From: Flavobacteriales bacterium
GTDB taxonomy: Bacteria > Bacteroidota > Bacteroidia > Flavobacteriales_E > Vicingaceae
Assembly: GCA_013359255.1 (NCBI GenBank)
Contig: JABWCF010000001.1
Coordinates: 176,982-240,981 of the forward strand
Direction: 5' to 3'
DNA length: 64,000 nt
Positions 29,522-39,431 of this stretch are shown here, in pieces. The notes under the pieces are model-generated. The model did not search any database and was not told the origin of the DNA. It was given only the letters and a program-made list of their open reading frames with translations. Each line of letters opens with the position of its first letter. Positions within the stretch are counted from its first letter, which is position 1. The translations under genes were made by a program, and so were the position numbers.

Positions 29522-29866
29522 TAATTTCTTAGAGGATAATATTGGAATGACACATTTGGAGCCAAAGGATAAAGAATAGACCTAATGTACGGTGTTAATT
29601 TTACACCCGTTGTATCCATTGGGAAATGATAACAATTGAGATAAAAAAAGTAAGTGGTTGATGTGGGGTATACATGCACAAGATAAATTTGAAAGATATT
29701 AACACAACATTGCATTTGCTTATAATTAATATAAATATAATCAAACTATTAGCCTTGTAAGTTTTCAACAATTAGTAGTCTGCATAAATCTTTTTTAATT
29801 TTTTTGGCAACTCTTTATTATGATGTGCGTCATATCGCTAACTTTAACGCATAAAGCCAATCGTAT

Positions 29867-32800
29867 ATGAAATTAAAAAAGTTATCGCTCTATCTTTTTT
29901 TACCTGTTGTTCTATTATTTTCAAACATTGCTGAAACTAAAGCCTGCCATGCTATAGCTTTAGTTAATTTTAATCAGCAAAACCCTATACCGGGAGCTAT
30001 ACAAGTAACAGCCGCTTCAGATATGCCCACATGTGGTTGTGCTGTTTATTGGTTAGATGTTGAAGTACGCTGTATGAACGATCCATGGAATGCAGGGCCT
30101 TTTAACCCGGGTTTTTGGGGTCCGTTGAATACATATCCTTTTTTCCAATCAGCACAGATGAACAAGCCTAATTGTGTTGTTCAAAACTATCCTTGGGTAA
30201 CTATACCTTACAATGGATTGTGCCCTGGTATTCAGTACAAATATAGAATGAGAGAAAACCACAATGGTCAGGTAGGGCCTTGGACTCCTGACCAATATTT
30301 TGTAGTGCCTGGTGTGGCAGCTCCTTTAGTGGGGCAAGTGGTTGCAAATACAACAAATATATGTCAAGGAAACTGTGCTAACCTTACTGCAAGTGTTACT
30401 GGTGGCTGCAATTTAGCTACCACTTACACTTGGAATAATGGATTAGGAACCGGACCCAATAAAACGGTTTGCCCGGCAGTTACCACAACTTATACCGTAA
30501 CCATTACCGAAGCGTGCAGTAATACACAAACAACTGCTTCAATCACAATAAATGTGGTTCCTCCGGCAGTAGCAGGAACCGCCACAGTAACTCCCAATCC
30601 GGTATGTTTTGGCACACCTGTAACGTTAACCCTTACAGGCTCTGCAGGAAATGTGCAGTGGCAACAATCTACAAATGGAGGCGGAACCTGGACAAACATT
30701 CCGGGGGCTACCACTACTGTGTATAATACAGCCGGACTTACTGTTAACACTTGTTTTCGTGCGGCCGTTACAGGCTGTAATGGTACAGTATATTCAAATA
30801 TGGTGTGTGTAACGGTAAATCCTATACCCACCGTGAATGTAAATAGTGTAACTATTTGTGCAGGTCAAACAGCTACACTTACAGCAACCCCTTCTGCACC
30901 GGGAGGTACTTATTTATGGTCTCCGGGAGGGTTTACTACGCAAACTATAAATGTTAGTCCAGGAACCACTACTGTCTATACTGTAACTTATACATTAAAT
31001 GGTTGTACTGGTACAGGTACTGGTACGGTAACCGTAAACCCACAACCTACGGTAAACGTAAATAGTGTAACCATTTGTGCGGGTCAAACGGCTACTCTTA
31101 CTGCTACACCGAGCGTGGGAGGAGGAACGTATTCATGGTCTCCAGGAGGCTTTACCACGCAAACGATTAATGTTAGTCCAGGTTCCACTACAACTTATAC
31201 GGTTACGTATACTTTGAACGGTTGCGTAGCAACTGGAACTGGTACGGTAACTGTAAACCCACAACCCACCATCAACGTAAACAATGTAACTATTTGTGCA
31301 GGGCAAAATGCCACATTAACTGGTACTCCAAGTATTGGTGGCGGCACATATTTGTGGACGCCCGGCAATCAAACTTCACAAAGTATTACAGTTTCACCTG
31401 GCTCTACCACTACTTATACAGTAACCTATACTTTGAATGGTTGTGTAGCAACCGGAACCGGCACGGTAACTGTAAATCCACAACCTACGGTAAACGTAAA
31501 CAGTACCAGTATATGTAATGGACAAAATGCGACCTTAACGGCAACGCCTAGCGTTGGAGGAGGAACGTATTCATGGTCGCCCGGTGGTTTTACTACACAG
31601 TCGATTACGGTTTCTCCCGGATCCACTACTACTTACACAGTAACCTATACTTTGAATGGTTGTGTAGCAACCGGAACCGGTACTGTAACGGTTACAACTA
31701 ATCCAACAGTAACAGTAAATAATGATTCTATTTGTGCCGGCCAAACGGCCACATTAACTGCCACTCCTTCTGCTCCGGGTGGTACATATTCTTGGGTTCC
31801 GGGTGGATTTACTACACAAACGATAAATGTTTCTCCGGGTGCTACTACTACTTACACAGTAACATATGATATTACAGGTTGTATTGGAACGGGTTCCGGA
31901 ACGGTTACTGTTTTTCCTCAACCTGTGGCGTCATTTACCACAGCGAATGTTTGTTTTGGAACAGCGGTTTCGTTTAATAACACAACCACAATAGGAGGTG
32001 GTGGAGTAATAGCTTCTTGGAACTGGAATTTTGGTGATGGTAATACTTCTACACAGCAATCGCCTTCACACAATTATGCGGCACCCGGCACATATACGGT
32101 TACATTAACAGCAACCTCTACAGATGGCTGCGTTGATGTGTTCACCACAACAGTTACGGTACATCCTGAACCGATTGCAAATTTTACTTATATTGCTGCA
32201 TGTGATGGTTTCCCAATTATATTCAATGACCAATCGAGCGTATCTTCCGGAAGTATTACTCAATGGCAATGGAATTTTGGAGACGGGTCACCATTAGATA
32301 ATAATCAAAACACCTCGCATACTTATCCTTCATCAGGTACATATAATGTTACCTTAACGGTTATAACTAATAACGGTTGTACACATACTGTTACTATTCA
32401 GGTAACTGTTTTACAAAAACCTATTCCCGCTTTTGCAGCGAACAATGTATGTTTAGGCAATGCTATGTCGTTTCAAGATCAAACAAGCCCAAGTGCAAGT
32501 TCATGGTTTTGGAATTTTGGAGATGGAAATACATCTTCAGCTCAAAATCCTTCTCATACTTATGCTGCACCAGGAACCTATGTTGTTAAATTTATAGCTT
32601 CTTTAGGTTCTTGTTTGGATAGTATTACACAAACAGTAACAGTTCATCCACTACCACAGCCATCTTTTACGTATGCGGCAGGTTGTCCTTCTCAGGCAAC
32701 TCAGTTTAACAATACTTCTACCATTTTAAGTGGTACAATAACTAATTGGAACTGGAGTTTCCCTAGTGGTACCCCGAGTTCATCAACAGCACAAAACCCT

Positions 32801-34669
32801 TCAACTACCTATCCTAGCGGAGGAGCATATAATGTAACATTAGTAGCTACTTCCAATAATGGATGTGTGGATAGTATTACACAAACAGTAGTGATTCCCT
32901 ATACGCCTATTGCCAATTTCTCTGCAATCACCGTTTGTGTTGGTACGGCTACATGTTTCTCTGATTTATCTAACGTGCAGAATGGTAATATTACAACATG
33001 GCAGTGGGTATTTGGCGATGGAAGCCCTGTAAATAACCAGCAAAATCCTTGTCATACGTATGCAAATGCCGGTACATATACAGTAACACTCATAGTAACA
33101 AGTAATGACGGTTGTGCTGCTTCGGCAACAATAAATATTACGGTTAATCCCAATCCTATTGCTAGTTTTACAGTAAGCAATATTTGCAGAGATAATTTTG
33201 CGGCTTTCAACAATACTTCTACGGGAGCAACAACGTATTCATGGGCATTTGGAAACGGAGTTACTTCTACCAGTCAAAATCCGGTATATCAATATCCTGC
33301 CCCCGGTACGTATAATGTAACGCTGATAGCTAATAGTGGTGCCGGATGTGCCGATACAATTACTTTACCGATTACAGTGTATCCTGAACCGGTGGCCAAT
33401 TTCAATTTTGTAAATGCTTGTGACGGTAATCCGATAAATTTCACCGATGCATCTACCATAGGAGGAGGAGGCTCTATTACACAATGGAATTGGAATTTTG
33501 GAAATGGAAATACGTCAACTCAGCAAAATCCTTCTGAAATATATAGTGCAGATGGCAGTTATTTGGTAACACTAATTGTGACCACAGCAGACGGTTGTAC
33601 TGATACTATTTCGAAACAAATTACGGTATATCCATTGCCTGTGGTAGATTTTACTCCAACCGATGTGTGTTTGGGAACCCCCACTCAGTTCACTAATTTG
33701 TCTACTGTTTCAAGTGGCAGCAATGTAGGTTTTAGCTGGCAGTTTGGTAATGGGGGAAGCAGTTCTCAACAGAACCCCATGTACACTTACAACCAACCCG
33801 GTACGTACAATGTAACGCTTACTGTTACGACAAACAATGGTTGTACCGGAACCATAACTAAGCAGGTTACTGTTCATCCAAATCCAACAGTAAATTTTGC
33901 AATAAGCGATACGGCTAGTTGCTCTCCCGTTTGTGTTAATTTTTATGATTTAAGTACGGTAATAGGAAATAGTTCTATTGTTTCATGGAGTTGGAATTTC
34001 TCAAATGGCACATCAACCATACAGAATCCAAGTAACTGTTTTACTGCCGGAGCAATTAACCCGGTGAGTTATACTGTGAAACTAATTGTTACTACAAACT
34101 TTGGCTGTGTAGACTCGGTTACTAAAACAAATTTAATAACCGCCTATCCAAATCCCGTTGCTAATTTTGAAGCTGACCCATGGGAAAGTGATATTTACAG
34201 ACCCAAAGTTAATTTTACGGATATTTCTGCCGGTGCTAGCAAATGGTTATGGAATTTTGGAGATGGACAGACTTCTGTAATTAAAAATCCTTCAAATACC
34301 TATCAGGATTCCGGCACCTATACGGTTACAATGTATATAGAAAATCAATGGGGATGTGCAGATACCATTTCTAAAACAATTCGTATCAATCCCGATTTCT
34401 CTATCTTCATTCCTAATGCGTTTACACCAGATGGTGATGGTATAAATGATTCGTTTGGAGCAGTAGGTTATGGCATTACAGAATACAATATGTATATATT
34501 TGACAGATGGGGAGAGTTGATTTTCGAAAGCCATAAATACGGAGAGAATTGGAATGGAACCACTTCCGGCAAAGAGTCCCAAATTGGAGTTTATCCTTAT
34601 CGGATAGATATAAAAGACATAAATTTAAAATCTCATAGTTTTATAGGACATATAAATTTGGTTAAATAG
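29867..34669 (+). CDS. Giant secreted Ig-like/PKD-repeat protein with T9SS type B (gliding-motility-associated) C-terminal domain
   Basis: 1600 aa; five about 73-aa TVNVNSVTICAGQTATLTATPS... repeats, many WNWNFGDGNTSTQQSPSHNY PKD units, C-terminal FIPNAFTPDGDGINDSFG...YNMYIFDRWGELIFES...GVYPYRIDIKD. Confidence 0.94.
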   Translation: MKLKKLSLYLFLPVVLLFSNIAETKACHAIALVNFNQQNPIPGAIQVTAASDMPTCGCAVYWLDVEVRCMNDPWNAGPFNPGFWGPLNTYPFFQSAQMNKPNCVVQNYPWVTIPYNGLCPGIQYKYRMRENHNGQVGPWTPDQYFVVPGVAAPLVGQVVANTTNICQGNCANLTASVTGGCNLATTYTWNNGLGTGPNKTVCPAVTTTYTVTITEACSNTQTTASITINVVPPAVAGTATVTPNPVCFGTPVTLTLTGSAGNVQWQQSTNGGGTWTNIPGATTTVYNTAGLTVNTCFRAAVTGCNGTVYSNMVCVTVNPIPTVNVNSVTICAGQTATLTATPSAPGGTYLWSPGGFTTQTINVSPGTTTVYTVTYTLNGCTGTGTGTVTVNPQPTVNVNSVTICAGQTATLTATPSVGGGTYSWSPGGFTTQTINVSPGSTTTYTVTYTLNGCVATGTGTVTVNPQPTINVNNVTICAGQNATLTGTPSIGGGTYLWTPGNQTSQSITVSPGSTTTYTVTYTLNGCVATGTGTVTVNPQPTVNVNSTSICNGQNATLTATPSVGGGTYSWSPGGFTTQSITVSPGSTTTYTVTYTLNGCVATGTGTVTVTTNPTVTVNNDSICAGQTATLTATPSAPGGTYSWVPGGFTTQTINVSPGATTTYTVTYDITGCIGTGSGTVTVFPQPVASFTTANVCFGTAVSFNNTTTIGGGGVIASWNWNFGDGNTSTQQSPSHNYAAPGTYTVTLTATSTDGCVDVFTTTVTVHPEPIANFTYIAACDGFPIIFNDQSSVSSGSITQWQWNFGDGSPLDNNQNTSHTYPSSGTYNVTLTVITNNGCTHTVTIQVTVLQKPIPAFAANNVCLGNAMSFQDQTSPSASSWFWNFGDGNTSSAQNPSHTYAAPGTYVVKFIASLGSCLDSITQTVTVHPLPQPSFTYAAGCPSQATQFNNTSTILSGTITNWNWSFPSGTPSSSTAQNPSTTYPSGGAYNVTLVATSNNGCVDSITQTVVIPYTPIANFSAITVCVGTATCFSDLSNVQNGNITTWQWVFGDGSPVNNQQNPCHTYANAGTYTVTLIVTSNDGCAASATINITVNPNPIASFTVSNICRDNFAAFNNTSTGATTYSWAFGNGVTSTSQNPVYQYPAPGTYNVTLIANSGAGCADTITLPITVYPEPVANFNFVNACDGNPINFTDASTIGGGGSITQWNWNFGNGNTSTQQNPSEIYSADGSYLVTLIVTTADGCTDTISKQITVYPLPVVDFTPTDVCLGTPTQFTNLSTVSSGSNVGFSWQFGNGGSSSQQNPMYTYNQPGTYNVTLTVTTNNGCTGTITKQVTVHPNPTVNFAISDTASCSPVCVNFYDLSTVIGNSSIVSWSWNFSNGTSTIQNPSNCFTAGAINPVSYTVKLIVTTNFGCVDSVTKTNLITAYPNPVANFEADPWESDIYRPKVNFTDISAGASKWLWNFGDGQTSVIKNPSNTYQDSGTYTVTMYIENQWGCADTISKTIRINPDFSIFIPNAFTPDGDGINDSFGAVGYGITEYNMYIFDRWGELIFESHKYGENWNGTTSGKESQIGVYPYRIDIKDINLKSHSFIGHINLVK
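30821..31914 (+). repeat. In-frame tandem repeat array, 219-bp period, about 5 units
   Basis: The ACTTA(T/C)AC(A/G)GT motif recurs at about 31192, 31411, 31630 and 31849 (219 bp steps); encodes the Ig-like repeats. Confidence 0.85.
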
Positions 34670-34693
34670 GTTTAGTGTAATTGGTTAAAAAAT

Positions 34694-34727
34694 AAAAAGC
34701 CCCGTGTCATTTGGCACGGGGCTTTTT
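34694..34727. terminator. Bidirectional intrinsic terminator between convergent genes
   Basis: AAAAAGCCCCGTG-TCATTTGG-CACGGGGCTTTTT. Confidence 0.85.
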
Positions 34728-34744
34728 ATTTTTTTAAAAATATA

Positions 34745-35401
34745 TTATTCTCTTAGGTCAACAATTTCTGCTTTTGGATATTTTGTTTTATTGAAGGTAA
34801 ACTTTGAGTCTTCTACATTAAAGTCGGGTTCGAAAGTTTTTACCTGATATGTAAAGATGGTTCCGTCCTTTCCTGAAATTTTAATTTTATTGATTTGTTT
34901 GGCCGCAGCATCGATAGTAAGGGTTATGGTATGGTATGATTTTTCTTTTGGTTTTATTGGATATAAGTTTATGATGTGCATGGTTTTTCCTTCTGTTTTT
35001 TCTTCTTTTTCATATTTGTATTTAAATCCTTTTTCGTACATGGTAAAAATGTTGTTTGGACTAATAGTTTCATCGCTTTCTGTATCAGATGGAATCGCAT
35101 TAATTTGTACTTCGTTCGCTTCTTTGATGTATGTGTAAATTGCTTTTCCATCGGAAAAAACCTCTTGTTCTGCTAAAACTAAATGAAATTTATTCCCTTT
35201 AGAAATAAGCGTTCCGGTTTGTTTTTCATTTATTTTTTCGGTTTTATTTTCCATGGTGTAAGTAAAATCGGTTTTAAACGATTTATATGCTTTGGTTTTG
35301 GTAGAAACAGCATCTAAAATTTCTTTTGCTTTTGCATCTTGAGAAAAAGAGGGTAAAGATAAAAGCAGCGAGGCTCCGGCAATAATAAATTGGTTTTTCA
35401 T
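34745..35401 (-). CDS. lolA: Outer membrane lipoprotein carrier protein LolA
   Basis: Signal peptide; KEILDAVSTKTKAYKSFKTDFTYTMEN..., ...ITLTIDAAAKQINKIKISGKDGTIFTYQVKTFEPDFNVEDSKFTFNKTKYPKAEIVDLRE. Confidence 0.83.
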   Translation of the reverse strand: MKNQFIIAGASLLLSLPSFSQDAKAKEILDAVSTKTKAYKSFKTDFTYTMENKTEKINEKQTGTLISKGNKFHLVLAEQEVFSDGKAIYTYIKEANEVQINAIPSDTESDETISPNNIFTMYEKGFKYKYEKEEKTEGKTMHIINLYPIKPKEKSYHTITLTIDAAAKQINKIKISGKDGTIFTYQVKTFEPDFNVEDSKFTFNKTKYPKAEIVDLRE

Positions 35402-35411
35402 AAAATAGGGG

Positions 35412-37817
35412 TTATGATTTGTATCCGTTGTCTTTCAAATATTGTTCCAAACTCATTTCATCGGTTATTTTAACCTGTCTTGCTTTGCTGCCTTCAAAAG
35501 GGCCTATTATGCCGGCTGCTTCTAATTGATCTATTAGCCGGCCGGCTCGGTTATAACCTAATTTAAGTTTACGTTGTAACAGTGATGCAGAACCTTGCTG
35601 ATGTTGAACGATGATTTTGGCGGCTTCAACAAATAGGGCATCAATATCTTCAGAAGAAAAGTCTGTAGCTGCAGCGTTTCCCGATTCATCTACAAACTCG
35701 GGCAATAAAAAGGCATCGGGATAGCCTCGTTGCGAACCAATGAATTCGGTAAGTTTCTCTACTTCGGGGGTGTCTATAAAGGCACATTGAACGCGGGTTA
35801 AATCGTTTCCTGTAGAAATAAGCATATCGCCTCTGCCAATAAGTTGTTCGGCTCCTCCTGAGTCTAAAATAGTTCTTGAATCAATTTGAGATGAAACTCT
35901 AAATGCCAAGCGGGCAGGAAAGTTTGCTTTTATTACACCTGTAATGATGTTGGTAGATGGGCGTTGGGTGGCAATAATTAAATGAATCCCTATTGCTCTG
36001 GCTAATTGTGCTAAACGAGCAATGGGGGTTTCCACTTCCTTTCCGGCTGTCATAATTAAATCGGCAAATTCATCAACAATAACCACAATGTAGGGCAAAA
36101 AACGATGCCCGTTGTTGGGATTTAATTTTCGTTGTATAAATCGTTCGTTGTACTCTTTTATATTTCTAACACCTGCCTCTTTTAGTAATCCATAGCGGGT
36201 ATCCATTTCTATGCATAAAGAATTTAAGGTATATAAGGCTTTCTTAGTGTCGGTAATAATAGCTTCTTCGGCATCGGGGAGTTTGGCTAAAAAATGCCGA
36301 ACAATTTTAGAATAGGGGGTTAGTTCTACTTTTTTAGGATCTATTAAAACGAGTTTTAACTGCGAGGGATGTTTTTTGTAAAGAAGAGAAGCAAGAATAG
36401 CATTTATTCCAACTGATTTTCCTTGTCCGGTGGCTCCGGCCATAAGTAAATGAGGCATCTTGGAAAGATCAGTTACAAAAGTTTCGTTCGAAATAGTTTT
36501 TCCTAATGCAATAGGGAGGTCCATCTTTGCATGCTGAAATTTTTCAGATGCCAATACTGCTCGCATAGAAACAATATCGGGGTTTTGGTTGGGCACTTCA
36601 ATACCTATGGTGCCTTTTCCGGGTATAGGTGCAATAATTCGAATACCGAGTGCTGCAAGACTAAGTGCAATATCATTTTCGAGGTTTTTTATCTTAGAAA
36701 TACGCACTCCGGGGGCAGGAACGATCTCGTATAATGTAACGGTGGGGCCAATAGTGGCTTTTATGTGGTCAATTTTAATGCTGTAATTTTCTAGAGTTCG
36801 GAGTATTTTTTCTTTGTTATTTTCGAGTTCTTCTTTATTAATGCTAAGTTGGTTATTGCCGTGGTTTTCTAGTAAATCGAGCGAGGGAAATTGGTATGAC
36901 GATAAGTCTAATGTGGGGTCGAATTCTCCAAATTCTTTAACGGCATTTTGTATTTCTTCATCGCTCAATATTTCTTCTTTATTTTCTGTGCTTTCTACAG
37001 AGAAACCAATACCGTCATTCGATTCGAAAACGATTTCTTTTTTTTCGGGTTCAACGATTTCTTCATCAATCGTTTCTTTTTCCTCTTCTTTTATTGGTGT
37101 TTCTGTAATCGTTTCTTCTTTTAGAGTGTTAACAATCAATTCAGGTTCTTTTATATCTTCATCTTCCTTTTCTTCTTCTTCTTTATCTTTTTTCTTAAGG
37201 AAGTTAAAGTTTATATTAAAAACTACCACTAGAAAAACGAGTAATATAAATAGAAGTAAAAAACCGGTTCCTAATTTTCCGATTATGCTATTTAACCAAA
37301 TGTTTGTATAAAAACCGAAGGAACCTGCTAAAATAATATAGTGAGGAATTACATAAGCGAGTAAAACAGGAACAGTTAATAAGATGAGTATGGAATATCT
37401 AATAATTTTTAAGGCAGATGAGGGTGTTGAATTTAATAAAAAATGTATACCCAGCATGGAGAATATGGCTATGAATGAGAAAGAAGCTATGCCAAAGGTT
37501 TTGTAAATAAAAAAATGCCCTGTTAAGGCACCTATTTTTCCGAGCCAGTTTTCTACGGTTAATTCATTATTAAAGAGTAATTCTGCTGCCGGGTAAAAGA
37601 GTTTATCTTGGTCGCTTTTCCAAGTAAAAAGGTAAGAGGTAAATGATGCAAATAAATAGAGAGAGAGGAGCAAGAATAATAAGCCTAGAATGCGTTGAAA
37701 TTTTTCGTTTTGTAAAAACCGAAACGTGTTTTTTAGAGAGAAGGGAGCAACTTTTTCTACTTCTTTTTGGGAAGAAGTTTTTGGTTTATATTCTTTTTTA
37801 AATTGGTTTTTGCTCAT
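35412..37817 (-). CDS. ftsK: DNA translocase FtsK
   Basis: N-terminal TM region, acidic linker, HLLMAGATGQGKSVGINAI Walker A, YIVVIVDEFADLIM, C-terminal gamma winged-helix SLLQRKLKLGYNRAGRLIDQLEAAGIIGP. Confidence 0.96.
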   Translation of the reverse strand: MSKNQFKKEYKPKTSSQKEVEKVAPFSLKNTFRFLQNEKFQRILGLLFLLLSLYLFASFTSYLFTWKSDQDKLFYPAAELLFNNELTVENWLGKIGALTGHFFIYKTFGIASFSFIAIFSMLGIHFLLNSTPSSALKIIRYSILILLTVPVLLAYVIPHYIILAGSFGFYTNIWLNSIIGKLGTGFLLLFILLVFLVVVFNINFNFLKKKDKEEEEKEDEDIKEPELIVNTLKEETITETPIKEEEKETIDEEIVEPEKKEIVFESNDGIGFSVESTENKEEILSDEEIQNAVKEFGEFDPTLDLSSYQFPSLDLLENHGNNQLSINKEELENNKEKILRTLENYSIKIDHIKATIGPTVTLYEIVPAPGVRISKIKNLENDIALSLAALGIRIIAPIPGKGTIGIEVPNQNPDIVSMRAVLASEKFQHAKMDLPIALGKTISNETFVTDLSKMPHLLMAGATGQGKSVGINAILASLLYKKHPSQLKLVLIDPKKVELTPYSKIVRHFLAKLPDAEEAIITDTKKALYTLNSLCIEMDTRYGLLKEAGVRNIKEYNERFIQRKLNPNNGHRFLPYIVVIVDEFADLIMTAGKEVETPIARLAQLARAIGIHLIIATQRPSTNIITGVIKANFPARLAFRVSSQIDSRTILDSGGAEQLIGRGDMLISTGNDLTRVQCAFIDTPEVEKLTEFIGSQRGYPDAFLLPEFVDESGNAAATDFSSEDIDALFVEAAKIIVQHQQGSASLLQRKLKLGYNRAGRLIDQLEAAGIIGPFEGSKARQVKITDEMSLEQYLKDNGYKS

Positions 37818-37918
37818 TTTGAATTTCCAAAAGTACGAATATGCACCATGTATATGGGTGGCGGCAAAGAAAAAAGGGACATGAAGCCCCTTCTTTTTAT
37901 AAACAGCAAATTGTTATT

Positions 37919-38593
37919 TTATCTTCCACCACCATACATTTTCATAAGTTCTTCTTGTGTTACCTCTTTGTAATCTGCCGGTGCCTCAAATTCTGCCGAG
38001 GATAGTTTTTCTTTTTTTATTTCATTAACAGTAACGGTCATTCGCATAGTTTCTTGAGCAATTTCATACTCCATAGGGAAGCCTTTTAATGTTTCGTATT
38101 CTTTAGGTTTGTTCGGAAGATAGTCTGAAGCTAACTCCTCGGTATAAAAAAGTGAAAGTACTTCTCCTGATGTTTTACTATGTATTTCGGCTTTTTTACA
38201 AGTATATCCTGCTATTTGTTTGGTTTCGTTAAGGTAAACAATGGAATAATCATTTGCATCTTCTTTTGTTTCATTAGTTTCAATAGGTGAAAGCATTTTG
38301 TATTTGCTGCCCATAATATCCATTAGAGTAATTACTTGTTTATTCTTTTTGTTAGTAATCACAACGGTGCTTCCTGCCATTCCCATATTTTGTTCCATTC
38401 TAGAATTTTCTCCTTTTATTTTAATAATAAAATCTTTAGGCATCATGGATGCGTAGGCAGCAAAGGCTTCGTCCATTTCAGTGTAATCAATTCTAAATTT
38501 TATAGTGCCTTCAAAATCTGATTTTTTTTGAGAGAGCACAATTGTGCTAAATAGTACTAGCAGAGTAAAAAGTGTGGTTTTAAGCAGACGCAT
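37919..38593 (-). CDS. Secreted hypothetical protein (DUF4412/GLPGLI-like), tandem paralog A
   Basis: Signal peptide; ETKQIAGYTCKKAEIHSKTSGEVLSLFYTEEL shared with the neighbour. Confidence 0.75.
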   Translation of the reverse strand: MRLLKTTLFTLLVLFSTIVLSQKKSDFEGTIKFRIDYTEMDEAFAAYASMMPKDFIIKIKGENSRMEQNMGMAGSTVVITNKKNKQVITLMDIMGSKYKMLSPIETNETKEDANDYSIVYLNETKQIAGYTCKKAEIHSKTSGEVLSLFYTEELASDYLPNKPKEYETLKGFPMEYEIAQETMRMTVTVNEIKKEKLSSAEFEAPADYKEVTQEELMKMYGGGR

Positions 38594-38605
38594 TATGATT
38601 CGGTT

Positions 38606-39304
38606 TTATTGGTTAAAGCTTTCAAAAATTTCTTCCATTTCTTTATCCATTCTATCAATGGAAACATGTTGGTATCCTTCGGGTTGTTTCAGGGAATTAT
38701 CCTCAACACTGCCAAAAGAAACATTTTTAGCGGTTATACGCATACATAAACCGTATTTTTCTAGTTGATACTCCATTAATACGCCTTTAATTTCTGAATA
38801 TTGCGTGGCCCAATTGGGTTCATCGATATCTATTTCATCGGTATAAAAAATATCAAAAACTTCTCCCGAATTTTCTACCGTAACGGTTGCTTTTTTGCAG
38901 AGATAGCCTGCAATTTCTTTTGTTTCAGACGAAGGGGTAACAATGTAAGTGGGCATTATTTGATTCATTTCATTTACCCCCTCTTCGTTTAATGTAAGAA
39001 TGTATTTTTTGTTAATGAGTTTTACAAAGTGAGTAAATTTTTTGTCGTTGCAGTCTATAATAAAGCAAGTTCGAAACATGCCCATTCCTGCTGAAAGTTC
39101 TGTAATGAACGTGTTGTTTTTAAATCGTTGTTCCATCGATTTTGGCAAAAAATCGAGCATAAAATGAGAAGGGTCCATTTTGGGATAGGTAACTTCAAAC
39201 TCAATGACACCCTCGCTGTTACTTGAAAATTTTTTCCCACAGCCACTAATCAATGCAATAAGAAGAGAGAGAAATAGAAAATATAATATCGACCAACGAA
39301 ACAT
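38606..39304 (-). CDS. Lipoprotein, tandem paralog B of 37919-38593
   Basis: Lipobox LIALISGCGKK; ETKEIAGYLCKKATVTVENSGEVFDIFYTDEI matches the neighbour. Confidence 0.75.
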   Translation of the reverse strand: MFRWSILYFLFLSLLIALISGCGKKFSSNSEGVIEFEVTYPKMDPSHFMLDFLPKSMEQRFKNNTFITELSAGMGMFRTCFIIDCNDKKFTHFVKLINKKYILTLNEEGVNEMNQIMPTYIVTPSSETKEIAGYLCKKATVTVENSGEVFDIFYTDEIDIDEPNWATQYSEIKGVLMEYQLEKYGLCMRITAKNVSFGSVEDNSLKQPEGYQHVSIDRMDKEMEEIFESFNQ

Positions 39305-39431
39305 TTACTTATACCGGTTCTTTATTTAAAGCGATAAAATTAACCAATTATACAATACAAAGGGCAAAAGCTAATTTGCATATAATCAGATTTTTACTTT
39401 TATTAAAATGCGTTGGAAAAACGTATTTCAT

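Noticed and set aside
29522-29866. 345-bp AT-rich intergenic gap considered for tRNA/ncRNA
   Set aside because: No cloverleaf, T-loop or convincing hairpin/terminator seen by eye; more likely leader and promoter of the giant gene.
31222-31518. Plus-strand alternate-frame 98-aa ORF in the repeat array
   Set aside because: Out-of-frame reading of the 219-bp repeats of the giant PKD protein.
30821-31914. Regular repeats considered as a CRISPR array
   Set aside because: Units are 219 bp, protein-coding and in frame; no short direct repeats with unique spacers, no cas genes.
36814-37311. Plus-strand 165-aa Ser-rich ORF
   Set aside because: Antisense to the Glu/Lys-rich linker of FtsK; no signal of independent coding.
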